64,000 bases of DNA. Origin: Segatella copri DSM 18205 (GTDB lineage: Bacteria; Bacteroidota; Bacteroidia; Bacteroidales; Bacteroidaceae). Positions 43,195-50,753 of the stretch are shown here, piece by piece. Below the pieces are notes generated by a model that ran no database searches, was not told the origin of the DNA, and saw only the letters and a program-made list of their open reading frames with translations. The position numbers and the translations under genes are program-made. Every line of letters begins with the position of its first letter. Positions within the stretch are counted from its first letter, which is position 1. The DNA lies in assembly GCF_025151535.1 (NCBI RefSeq), contig NZ_CP102288.1, positions 1,576,501 through 1,640,500 of the forward strand, read 5' to 3'.

Positions 43195-45387
43195 TTACTG
43201 AACAATCTTGAAGCGGATACGCAAAGAATGCGCATGCTCATCCCAATTGGTACCAAGCAATACGAACTTGCCAATCTGGGCGGTAGAACGGACATGCTTG
43301 CCGATACATGGACAAACATCATAATCACCGATACGAACCAGACGCAAAGTCTCGCTCGCATCATCCGGCAGACGGTCTAACTTGACGTTAGCCGGAATAT
43401 GGTCACGATCCACAAACTCGTAAGTAACAGGCATATCAAGCTCTATCAGGCGATTCATCTCCGTCTCAATCTCCTTCTCCTCCTGGCGGGTAGGCTTGTG
43501 ATCGACTACGAAGGTCATCTTACTCTTCTTTCGCTCAATATGAGCATTCTTGCTGCGATCGCAGCCAAACAGGCGAACCATCAACTGATTGAGCAGATGC
43601 TCAGCCGTATGAGCAGGAGGGAACTCCTCCTTATGATGCTCATTCAATATGATATCACTTTCCTCCATCTTGACATTGAATTTATAGATTCTTACTCCGT
43701 TAGCATCCATTGATATCGGGAATACGCCATCCTTCTTCAATTCAACCTTCTTCTTGCCACCCGAGAACAGTTCTGTTACCAGCACCTCCTCTTCAGCAAT
43801 ATGGAAGAAATCGAAAGCATGACCAGGGATGCAAACCTGCAACTGGCGCGCCTCCTGAGCAAAATTGAGCACTATCAGCATGGCTTCATCATCCTTCTTG
43901 CGAAGGAAGGCGAAATTGGTACGGGGATCGAAATTCTCAGAACCCGGATTCACATACATCAAATCGAAGGTCTCACCCTCGCGGATGGCTTTCTCTTCAT
44001 TGGCGAAGCGAAGAAGCTGACGATAAGTGGCTGCCAGATACTTCTGCTCCTGACTCAATGCCGAGTCAGATGAATCCTGATAGGCATGCGCCAGAGTTTC
44101 CGGACTCCAATAGTCGAATATCGTGGTACGGCCATCCGTGCCGCTGAATCCTTCCTTATCCATTCCCTTCTCGCCGAATTCCTGACCGCTGTAAAGCATG
44201 AAAGGATTCTTCTGGAAGAAGAGACTCATGGCTGCAGCAGGAATCGCCTTCATGGCTGAGCCACAGAAGAAATCGCTGGCGATGCGCTGCTCATCATGAT
44301 TCTCAAGGAAATAGAGCATGTGGTCTCGGATATCATCCACTACCTGCCACTCGTGAGTGATACTGGCTGCCGGACGCTCACCTCGAACCACGCCACGCAG
44401 GCAATCATACATTCCTACCTTGTCATAAAGATAATCGAAACCAGCCTTTACATAGTTGCGGTACTGGTTAGGATCGTAAACCTCACCGATAACCACGATG
44501 TGAGGATACTTCGCCTTCAATATTCCGGTAGCGTATGACCAGAATGCCGTTGGCACCATTTCTGCCATATCACAGCGGAAGCCATCTACGCCCTTGCTTG
44601 CCCAGAAGAGGAGGATATCTGTCATCTTGCCCCATGTATTTGGCACTGGTTCATAATGATAGCTTCTGCCTCCTGCATCACAGTAATCTACACCGTAATT
44701 GAGTTTCACGGTCTCATACCAGTCGTTACAACCAGGACGGTTATCAAACCGGTCGTTTCCTGTAGCTCTGGCTGGGCTCTCGGTATAAGGTTCATAAATC
44801 TTGGCATCTTTCGCTGAAAAAGCCTTGAACTCTGGTTTGGATTGACGGATTTCATTCAAATCCAAATCGCCCCATGCATAATAGAAATTATTCCTGGTAG
44901 AGAAGTGCATGTTCGGATCATCATCTTCTCCCAAATCCCGTACACCTGTTGGTTTGCAAATGGAATGATACTCTCGGGCTACATGGTTCGGAACGAAATC
45001 CATGATTACTTTCATACCTGCCTTGTGAGTACGCTCTATCAGCTGCTCCCACTCTTTCATTCTCATACTGACATTCACAGCCAAGTCTGGATCGATGTCA
45101 TAGTAGTCGGTAATAGCATATGGCGAACCTGCTTTTCCCTTCACTACCTCTGCATGCTGAGTAGGAATTCCATAAGAAGAGTAGTTTGTCTGAGTGGCAT
45201 GACGAATCACACCCGTATACCAAATATGTGTAAATCCCATATCGTGGATGCGAGCCAGAACTTCATCTGAGAAATTATTCAACTTTCCGCAACCATTTTC
45301 TTCGATGGTACCATTTTCCTTACAAGTTGTATTCTGGTTTCCGAAGAGTCGTGGGAGAACCTGGTATATAATAACTTTTTCCTTCAT
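43195..45387 (-). CDS. Alpha-amylase family (GH13) protein fused to an AlaX-like tRNA-editing domain
   Basis: Residues 1-573 form a GH13 enzyme with nucleophile D273 (GFRCDMAE), acid/base E302 (VIGEVYDP) and D365 (ENHDEQR), plus a C-terminal beta domain. No signal peptide is seen, so it acts on cytoplasmic alpha-glucans. From Met574 a 157-residue AlaX-type domain follows with the zinc motif H593-x3-H597 and C694-x3-H698 (HTAEH, CIGKH); AlaX hydrolyses Ser or Gly mischarged on tRNA-Ala. Both parts look intact. The Met at the junction suggests that two adjacent genes merged through loss of a stop codon. Confidence 0.88.
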   Translation of the reverse strand: MKEKVIIYQVLPRLFGNQNTTCKENGTIEENGCGKLNNFSDEVLARIHDMGFTHIWYTGVIRHATQTNYSSYGIPTQHAEVVKGKAGSPYAITDYYDIDPDLAVNVSMRMKEWEQLIERTHKAGMKVIMDFVPNHVAREYHSICKPTGVRDLGEDDDPNMHFSTRNNFYYAWGDLDLNEIRQSKPEFKAFSAKDAKIYEPYTESPARATGNDRFDNRPGCNDWYETVKLNYGVDYCDAGGRSYHYEPVPNTWGKMTDILLFWASKGVDGFRCDMAEMVPTAFWSYATGILKAKYPHIVVIGEVYDPNQYRNYVKAGFDYLYDKVGMYDCLRGVVRGERPAASITHEWQVVDDIRDHMLYFLENHDEQRIASDFFCGSAMKAIPAAAMSLFFQKNPFMLYSGQEFGEKGMDKEGFSGTDGRTTIFDYWSPETLAHAYQDSSDSALSQEQKYLAATYRQLLRFANEEKAIREGETFDLMYVNPGSENFDPRTNFAFLRKKDDEAMLIVLNFAQEARQLQVCIPGHAFDFFHIAEEEVLVTELFSGGKKKVELKKDGVFPISMDANGVRIYKFNVKMEESDIILNEHHKEEFPPAHTAEHLLNQLMVRLFGCDRSKNAHIERKKSKMTFVVDHKPTRQEEKEIETEMNRLIELDMPVTYEFVDRDHIPANVKLDRLPDDASETLRLVRIGDYDVCPCIGKHVRSTAQIGKFVLLGTNWDEHAHSLRIRFKIVQ

Positions 45388-45412
45388 TTAGCCGCTTTAC
45401 TAAAAAAAATGA

Positions 45413-45459
45413 AACGTTTTACCTTTCCAACAACGCCTTTGCTGAAAAGATAAAACGTT
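45413..45459 (-). promoter_or_regulatory. Inverted repeat upstream of the amylase gene
   Basis: AACGTTTTA (45413-45421) and TAAAACGTT (45451-45459) form a 9-base inverted repeat between fabD and the amylase gene. It may be an operator or a leader hairpin. Confidence 0.35.
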
Positions 45460-45477
45460 GAATAGTGTTATTGTTGA

Positions 45478-46365
45478 TTAAGCAATACCATGAACGGCAA
45501 CATTCTTGTCGATGCGGCCAATCATGCCCTGCAATGCCTTGCCAGGACCACACTCTGTGAAGTCATCAGCACCATCAGCAATCATAGCCTGTACAGATGA
45601 AGTCCAACGAACAGAGCTTGTAAGCTGTGCGATGAGGTTCTGCTGAATCTCAGCTGGATCAGTATGAGGCTTACCGTCTACATTCTGGTAAACCGGGCAC
45701 TTAGGAGCAGAGAATGTAGTCTTCTCGATAGCAGCCTGAAGTTCCTCCTTAGCTGGCTGCATCAATGGAGAGTGAAAAGCACCACCAACCTTCAAAGGCA
45801 ATGCACGCTTAGCACCGGCAGCCTTCAGCTTCTCGCAAGCAGCATTGATAGCATCTACGTTACCAGAGATAACGAGCTGACCAGGGCAGTTGTAGTTAGC
45901 AGCAACTACCACGTTGCCTTCTGTGCTTACCTCAGCGCAGATTTCCTCAACCTTCTCATCTGGCAAACCGATGATGGCAGCCATGGTACCAGGGTTAGCC
46001 TCGCAAGCCTTCTGCATAGCGTTGGCACGGGCAGCAACGAGTTTCAAACCATCCTCGAAAGCCATAGCACCGGCAGCAACCAATGCAGAGAACTCACCGA
46101 GAGAGTGACCTGCAACCATAGCTGGCTTGAACTCCTCACCCAGGCAAAGAGCAGAGATAACAGAATGGAGGAATACAGCAGGCTGGGTAACCTTGGTCTC
46201 CTTCAACTGATCGTCGGTTCCGGCGAACATGATATCAGTAATCTTGAAGCCGAGAATCTCGTCGGCCTTATCAAAAAGTTCTTTTGCCAATGCGTTGTTA
46301 TCGTAGAGATCCTTACCCATACCTACGAACTGAGAACCCTGTCCAGGGAAAACAAATGCTTTCAT
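45478..46365 (-). CDS. fabD: Malonyl-CoA:ACP transacylase
   Basis: The 295-residue protein moves malonyl from CoA to acyl carrier protein for fatty-acid synthesis. The motif GQGSQFVGMG (8-17), the nucleophile Ser88 in AGHSLGEFSAL and the GGAFHSPLM histidine region near 195-200 are intact. Length is normal. TACCTTTG (46443-46436) upstream is a probable -7 box. It is 90 bases upstream of the amylase-AlaX gene on the same strand. Confidence 0.96.
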   Translation of the reverse strand: MKAFVFPGQGSQFVGMGKDLYDNNALAKELFDKADEILGFKITDIMFAGTDDQLKETKVTQPAVFLHSVISALCLGEEFKPAMVAGHSLGEFSALVAAGAMAFEDGLKLVAARANAMQKACEANPGTMAAIIGLPDEKVEEICAEVSTEGNVVVAANYNCPGQLVISGNVDAINAACEKLKAAGAKRALPLKVGGAFHSPLMQPAKEELQAAIEKTTFSAPKCPVYQNVDGKPHTDPAEIQQNLIAQLTSSVRWTSSVQAMIADGADDFTECGPGKALQGMIGRIDKNVAVHGIA

Positions 46366-46549
46366 TTTATCCTATTATTTTTTAAGTTTATAATAAATAT
46401 TCCTGCAATATACATGAATTCTTTGAATCCGACTGCAAAGGTACAATAAAATTCTGAGAATCAGCAGAGAATATTAAAAAATAAAGTTATATATTCTAAA
46501 TTACTACAAGAATGGTAAAAATTTTCCATTCTGAACTGGGAAAAGGTAC

Positions 46550-46584
46550 AAAAAAAATCCCTAATGCCTTTCGGCAAAAGGGAT
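46550..46584 (-). terminator. Terminator of the rpsF-rpsR-rplI operon
   Basis: On the minus strand ATCCC-TTT-TGCC pairs with GGCA-TTA-GGGAT, followed by seven or more T (46557-46550). Confidence 0.8.
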
Positions 46585-46649
46585 CTTTATATTAATTTGC
46601 TTTACAGTGCGAAAAATATCGTACTTCATACAAATTGATTGAGCCAGGA

Positions 46650-47180
46650 TTATTCAGCTGCTGGAGCCTCTTCCTCAGCTGCAGCCTCAGCAGGTGCCTC
46701 AACTGGAGCCTCCTCAGCAGCAGGAGCTGCAACAGGAGCGTTCTCAGCAACAACATTAACTGGAACCTTAACCTCAACCTCCTTGTGGTAGTGTACAGTA
46801 GCCTCGTACTCACCAACCTTCTTAGCATCCTTCATAGTGATGATCTTGCGATCAACCTCGATGCCCTTCTTAGCGAGTTCCTCAGCAACAGTTGCAGCGT
46901 TAACTGAGCCATAGAGCTGACCAGTAGCGCTCACCTTAGCAGCAATAGTAAGAACGATGCCCTCGAGAGCCTCGCCCTTCTTAACAGCCTCAGCCTTGAT
47001 AGCCTCAAGCTTGTGAGCCTGCTGCTTCAAATCCTCAGCCAACTGCTTCTTAGCAGATGGAGATGCGATAACAGCCTTACCTGTAGGGATAAGGAAGTTA
47101 CGACCATAACCACTCTTTACATTTACGATATCGTTCTTATATCCAAGACCGATAATATCTTGCTTCAAAATAATTTCCAT
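46650..47180 (-). CDS. rplI: 50S ribosomal protein L9, with an extended acidic tail
   Basis: The N-terminal domain (MEIILKQDIIGLGYKNDIVN, RNFLIPTGKAV) and C-terminal rRNA-binding domain are typical of bL9. After about residue 147 comes a low-complexity Ala/Glu/Pro tail (APVAAPAAEEAPVEAPAE and more), making 176 residues where about 148 is usual. The tail is probably disordered. Third gene of the standard rpsF-rpsR-rplI operon. Confidence 0.96.
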   Translation of the reverse strand: MEIILKQDIIGLGYKNDIVNVKSGYGRNFLIPTGKAVIASPSAKKQLAEDLKQQAHKLEAIKAEAVKKGEALEGIVLTIAAKVSATGQLYGSVNAATVAEELAKKGIEVDRKIITMKDAKKVGEYEATVHYHKEVEVKVPVNVVAENAPVAAPAAEEAPVEAPAEAAAEEEAPAAE

Positions 47181-47200
47181 TCTTCTTTATCCTCCTTAAA

Positions 47201-47470
47201 TTACTTCATCAAATCGGTTACGTAAGGAAGCAAAGCGATCTGGCGAGCACGCTTTACAGCCTGTGCTACACGGCGCTGATACTTCAAAGATGTACCTGTG
47301 ATACGACGTGGAAGGATTTTACCCTGCTCGTTCAAGAACTTCTTCAAGAACTCTGGATCCTTGTAGTCGATGTACTTAATACCGCTCTTCTTGAAACGGC
47401 AATACTTCTTCTTCTTTGTGTCGATAGAAGGAGCAGTCAAATAACGGATTTCTGATTTCTGATCTGCCAT
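47201..47470 (-). CDS. rpsR: 30S ribosomal protein S18
   Basis: The 89-residue protein has the S18 core [37 protein letters not shown] and [11 protein letters not shown]. It binds S6 on the platform of the 30S subunit. It sits two bases downstream of rpsF, as in most bacteria. Confidence 0.97.
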   Translation of the reverse strand: MADQKSEIRYLTAPSIDTKKKKYCRFKKSGIKYIDYKDPEFLKKFLNEQGKILPRRITGTSLKYQRRVAQAVKRARQIALLPYVTDLMK

Positions 47471-47472
47471 GA

Positions 47473-47817
47473 TTAAGCCTCCTCTTTTTTACCAAGCTTT
47501 GCACGACGCTTCTCTGCGTAAGCGGCAGCATACTTGTCAAGTTTAACAGTCATGTAACGAATTACTTTCTCGTCGCGGCGATAAGCTGTTTCGAGCTTAG
47601 CGATAACAGTTGGCTCAGCCTTGAACTCAACCAAGCTGTAGAAGCCTGATGTCTTCTTCTCGATGTTGTAAGCCAACTTCTTCAAACCCCAAGCCTCTTT
47701 GTTCAGAATCTCAGCACCATTATCGGTGAGTACCTTCTCGAACTTAGCGACCGTTTCCTTCATCTGTTCATCAGACAAAACGGGAGTCAAAATGAAAACG
47801 GTTTCGTATTGATTCAT
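47473..47817 (-). CDS. rpsF: 30S ribosomal protein S6
   Basis: The 114-residue protein starts [20 protein letters not shown] and has the S6 fold pattern ([28 protein letters not shown]). It pairs with S18. First gene of the operon, with a strong promoter at 47908-47939; the leader is about 85 bases. Confidence 0.97.
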   Translation of the reverse strand: MNQYETVFILTPVLSDEQMKETVAKFEKVLTDNGAEILNKEAWGLKKLAYNIEKKTSGFYSLVEFKAEPTVIAKLETAYRRDEKVIRYMTVKLDKYAAAYAEKRRAKLGKKEEA

Positions 47818-47907
47818 ACTACTTTAAATGATTAAATATTAATATAAAAATTCTCATGCAAACCGGAAAATGTGTGCGAAAACACAGCCTTTTCACGAAT
47901 TGCGGTG

Positions 47908-47939
47908 CAAAATTACGACTTTTTCTTGAATTAACCAAA
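47908..47939 (-). promoter_or_regulatory. Promoter of rpsF-rpsR-rplI
   Basis: TTTG (47939-47936), 20 bases, TAATTTTG (47915-47908) on the minus strand. It interleaves with a divergent promoter on the plus strand. Confidence 0.8.
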
Positions 47940-47956
47940 TATTTTTCGTACTTTTG
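47926..47956 (+). promoter_or_regulatory. Promoter of the small membrane protein gene
   Basis: TTG (47926-47928), 20 bases, TACTTTTG (47949-47956). Its -33 region lies within the spacer of the rpsF promoter, so the two polymerases should exclude each other. Confidence 0.7.
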
Positions 47957-48006
47957 CACAAAATAATTGTTAATAGTATAAAAACAACCTCTAAATAGTA
48001 AAGAAT

Positions 48007-48204
48007 ATGGCAAAAATGAACAAGAAACTGATTACTCTGTTCCATACCCTACCATCTATGGGCATGGCTTTCATCGTTTTAGGCGTCCTGCTGATGGTGG
48101 CCAGCTTTGCGTTTTCCATTCAGGGAAACAGCGTACTCTTCGCTGGCCTCTTTTTCATTCTGGCGGGAGTAGCCGGATTTGTATATTCATTAAAAAAAGG
48201 ATAA
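48007..48204 (+). CDS. Small inner-membrane protein (65 aa)
   Basis: The product has two predicted membrane helices (MAFIVLGVLLMVASFAFSI and VLFAGLFFILAGVAGFVYSL) with a short loop and a basic tail. I do not recognise a named family. It has its own promoter, and its stop codon lies inside a hairpin terminator. Confidence 0.75.
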   Translation: MAKMNKKLITLFHTLPSMGMAFIVLGVLLMVASFAFSIQGNSVLFAGLFFILAGVAGFVYSLKKG

Positions 48205-48228
48205 GCCGGTCATCGACTTATCCTTTTT
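48194..48228. terminator. Bidirectional terminator overlapping a stop codon
   Basis: AAAAAGGATAAG (48194-48205) pairs with CTTATCCTTTTT (48217-48228). The stop TAA of the small membrane protein gene (48202-48204) lies in the left arm. Confidence 0.85.
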
Positions 48229-48264
48229 ATATCTTTGGAAATCTTTTCCCAATTACAGAATCAT

Positions 48265-48963
48265 TTAATCTTCGTTAGGAACTATCAGTTTGTATCCCTT
48301 ACCATGGATATTGATGATTTCAATCTGAGGATCGTCCTTCAAATGCTTACGGAGTTTGGTGATATAAACATCCATTGAGCGTGCATTGAAGTAATTGTCA
48401 TCAATCCAGATGGTCTTCAGAGCAAAATCGCGCTGCAGAATTTCATTAGAGTGAGCACAGAGCAAAGCAAGAAGTTCATTCTCCTTGGTGGTAAGTTTGG
48501 TCTGCTTTTCACCAATGGTAAGAAGCTGCTTCTGTGTATCGAAGGTAAAGTCACCAATGTGATACATGGTAGACTCCTTGCTCTTCTTGCCACGTACGCG
48601 GCGGAGAATAGCCTCTACACGGAATACCAATTCTTCCATAGAGAATGGTTTGGTGATATAATCATCAGCACCAATCTTGAAACCTTCAAGGATATCTTCC
48701 TTCAATGTCTTGGCAGTAAGGAAGATGATTGGGAGGTCGGCATTGGTCTGACGAATTTCCTGTGCCAGGGTAAAGCCGTCCTTCTTTGGCATCATCACGT
48801 CGAGTACTGCAATATCAAACTTATTCTTATTGAATTCCTTATAACCTACCTCGCCATCAGGGCACAGAACTGTAGTAAATCCCTTTGCCTGCAAATATTC
48901 GCGAAGCAACATACCTAAATTTTCATCGTCCTCGCAAAGCAAGATTTTAATTTTCTCTTCCAT
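48265..48963 (-). CDS. rprY: OmpR-family response regulator (RprY-like)
   Basis: The 232-residue protein has a receiver domain with the phospho-acceptor D55 (AVLDVMMPKKDG), acidic pocket near 11-13 and K105-region PFSMEEL. The winged-helix DNA-binding domain follows (LTTKENELLALLCAHSNEIL, RSMDVYITKLRKHLKDDP). It strongly resembles RprY of Bacteroides fragilis. It is paired with the kinase gene 59 bases upstream. The targets are not visible here. Confidence 0.85.
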   Translation of the reverse strand: MEEKIKILLCEDDENLGMLLREYLQAKGFTTVLCPDGEVGYKEFNKNKFDIAVLDVMMPKKDGFTLAQEIRQTNADLPIIFLTAKTLKEDILEGFKIGADDYITKPFSMEELVFRVEAILRRVRGKKSKESTMYHIGDFTFDTQKQLLTIGEKQTKLTTKENELLALLCAHSNEILQRDFALKTIWIDDNYFNARSMDVYITKLRKHLKDDPQIEIINIHGKGYKLIVPNED

Positions 48964-49022
48964 ATCTTTATTCTTTAAAATTATTAATATTCTTTTAATT
49001 CTTTATTCTGTTTCTTCAAGTC

Positions 49023-50516
49023 TTAACTGTGAATCACCGGCAACTTGATGGTAAAGGTTGTGCCCTTTCCCAATTCGCTATCTACCTTAATTTCACCATC
49101 ATGAAGATCTACTATCTTCTTGACATAAGCCAGTCCCAGTCCGAATCCCTTCACATCATGGACATTGCCCGTATGTACGCGGTAGAACTTGTCGAATATC
49201 TTCTTCAGATTCTCCTTCTTCATACCCAGACCGGTATCCGTAATCGAGAGATACAGATGTTCTTCATCATTCCAGGTCTTCATCGTAATGTTAAGCGGCT
49301 CGTCTGGCTTGCGGTATTTCACAGCATTGTCCATCAGATTGAAGATGACATTCTGGAAATGCACCTCGTCAACATAGAGTCCCGAATCGATGGCTTCGAT
49401 ATCGGTATAGACCTTACCACCTGTATGCTCAACGCGGAGCGAGAAGGAATTGGCAATATTCTCAACCATCTCGTTCAGATCGAGTTCTTTCTTTTTGAAC
49501 ACCGCCTTCTTGCGGTCGAACATACTCATCTGCAATACCTTTTCTACCAGGAAACGAAGACGCTTCGATTCATCGTTGATCACGTTACCCAGATGTTTCT
49601 GCATCTGTTCACTCTTTGCTACCGAGGTATCATTGAGCATCTGCGCTGCCAGACTGATACTGGCAATCGGCGTCTTCAGTTCGTGGGTCATATTATTGAT
49701 GAAGTCGTTCTTTATCTCAGTATACCTCTTTTGTCTGAAGATAACCACAATGGTAAAGATGAAGGTAATCAACAGTACCAGCGTGAAGATGACACTAGGA
49801 ATCATGAAGCGCACACTGGAGAAGATATAGCTGTTCATATCCGGGAAATGTACCCTTACTACACCCATCTTCGACTGTGGGTCGTTGCGGAAGAGCACCT
49901 GTGAGTAGCTGTATTCCTCACCCTCGTCCGTATAGTCAGGACAGCGGTAAACCTCTCGTCCATCCTGGGTAGTCACGGTGAAATGATAAGGTATGTTGAT
50001 ACCATTATTCATCATCTCAGCCTTGAGGTCCTGATCGAGCTGCTTGAAGTTGATTCTCTCCTTCAGCGGCTTGTCTGATGCCGAATAAAGGATAGAATAT
50101 ACCACCTCATCCAGCAACGCTTTCTGATAGACATAGCGGTTCTTCACGATTTCCTGAAGCGACTTCTGTGTTTCAGTCAGCGAATTCTTATCGCTACGCA
50201 GTATCATCGCCTTCGGCATATTGCCAGGATGTGTGGCATTTGTCTTCAGCTCGAAAGTTGAATAAACTGCCGTTCCCTTATTCTTATCTTTGTTGGCCTT
50301 ACGTTCTGTCTCGTTGACATTCTTTTCGAGATAGCGCAGAGTTTCATTAAGCTCCAAATTTCTTGAAGCTTGATATAGGGCTCTGTTGACCGACTCGTCA
50401 AACTGTTCCTTCTTCATGTTTACCATCTCCTGGATGTAACTGAGCTGCAAGTACAGCAGCGCAAGGAACGAAAAGCCCATGATAATGGCTATGGTCCAAA
50501 TCGTTTTCTTCTTCAT
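49023..50516 (-). CDS. rprX: Sensor histidine kinase (RprX-like)
   Basis: The 497-residue protein has an N-terminal membrane helix (TIWTIAIIMGFSFLALLYLQ), a periplasmic sensor of about 210 residues, a second helix near 240 (FTLVLLITFIFTIVVIF) and the kinase core: phospho-acceptor H278 in MTHELKTPI, N box FNLMDNAVKY, G boxes DTGLGM and GFGLGLAYVKKIV. It phosphorylates the neighbouring regulator. TATCTTTG (50529-50522) ends six bases before the ATG, suggesting a leaderless mRNA. Confidence 0.87.
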   Translation of the reverse strand: MKKKTIWTIAIIMGFSFLALLYLQLSYIQEMVNMKKEQFDESVNRALYQASRNLELNETLRYLEKNVNETERKANKDKNKGTAVYSTFELKTNATHPGNMPKAMILRSDKNSLTETQKSLQEIVKNRYVYQKALLDEVVYSILYSASDKPLKERINFKQLDQDLKAEMMNNGINIPYHFTVTTQDGREVYRCPDYTDEGEEYSYSQVLFRNDPQSKMGVVRVHFPDMNSYIFSSVRFMIPSVIFTLVLLITFIFTIVVIFRQKRYTEIKNDFINNMTHELKTPIASISLAAQMLNDTSVAKSEQMQKHLGNVINDESKRLRFLVEKVLQMSMFDRKKAVFKKKELDLNEMVENIANSFSLRVEHTGGKVYTDIEAIDSGLYVDEVHFQNVIFNLMDNAVKYRKPDEPLNITMKTWNDEEHLYLSITDTGLGMKKENLKKIFDKFYRVHTGNVHDVKGFGLGLAYVKKIVDLHDGEIKVDSELGKGTTFTIKLPVIHS

Positions 50517-50753
50517 GGGGGCAAAGATAAGAAATTTCTTAATCAGTTAACTTAAAATCGTTAATTAATTATTTACTCTTTCTAGTTTTTAACATTTTTC
50601 CGTATTTTTAGTTTCGTATATAAAACTAAATTTTCATTTTCCATAAAAAAAAGAGAGGAAGCATACATATCACATGCACACTTCCCCATATTGGTCATAT
50701 CAACATAAAATTTTAACTTATATAAGAGAGATTTTTCTCTAACCTAACAATTG

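Noticed and set aside
47819..48013. 64-codon minus-strand frame upstream of rpsF
   Set aside because: It covers two interleaved divergent promoters and has no signature.
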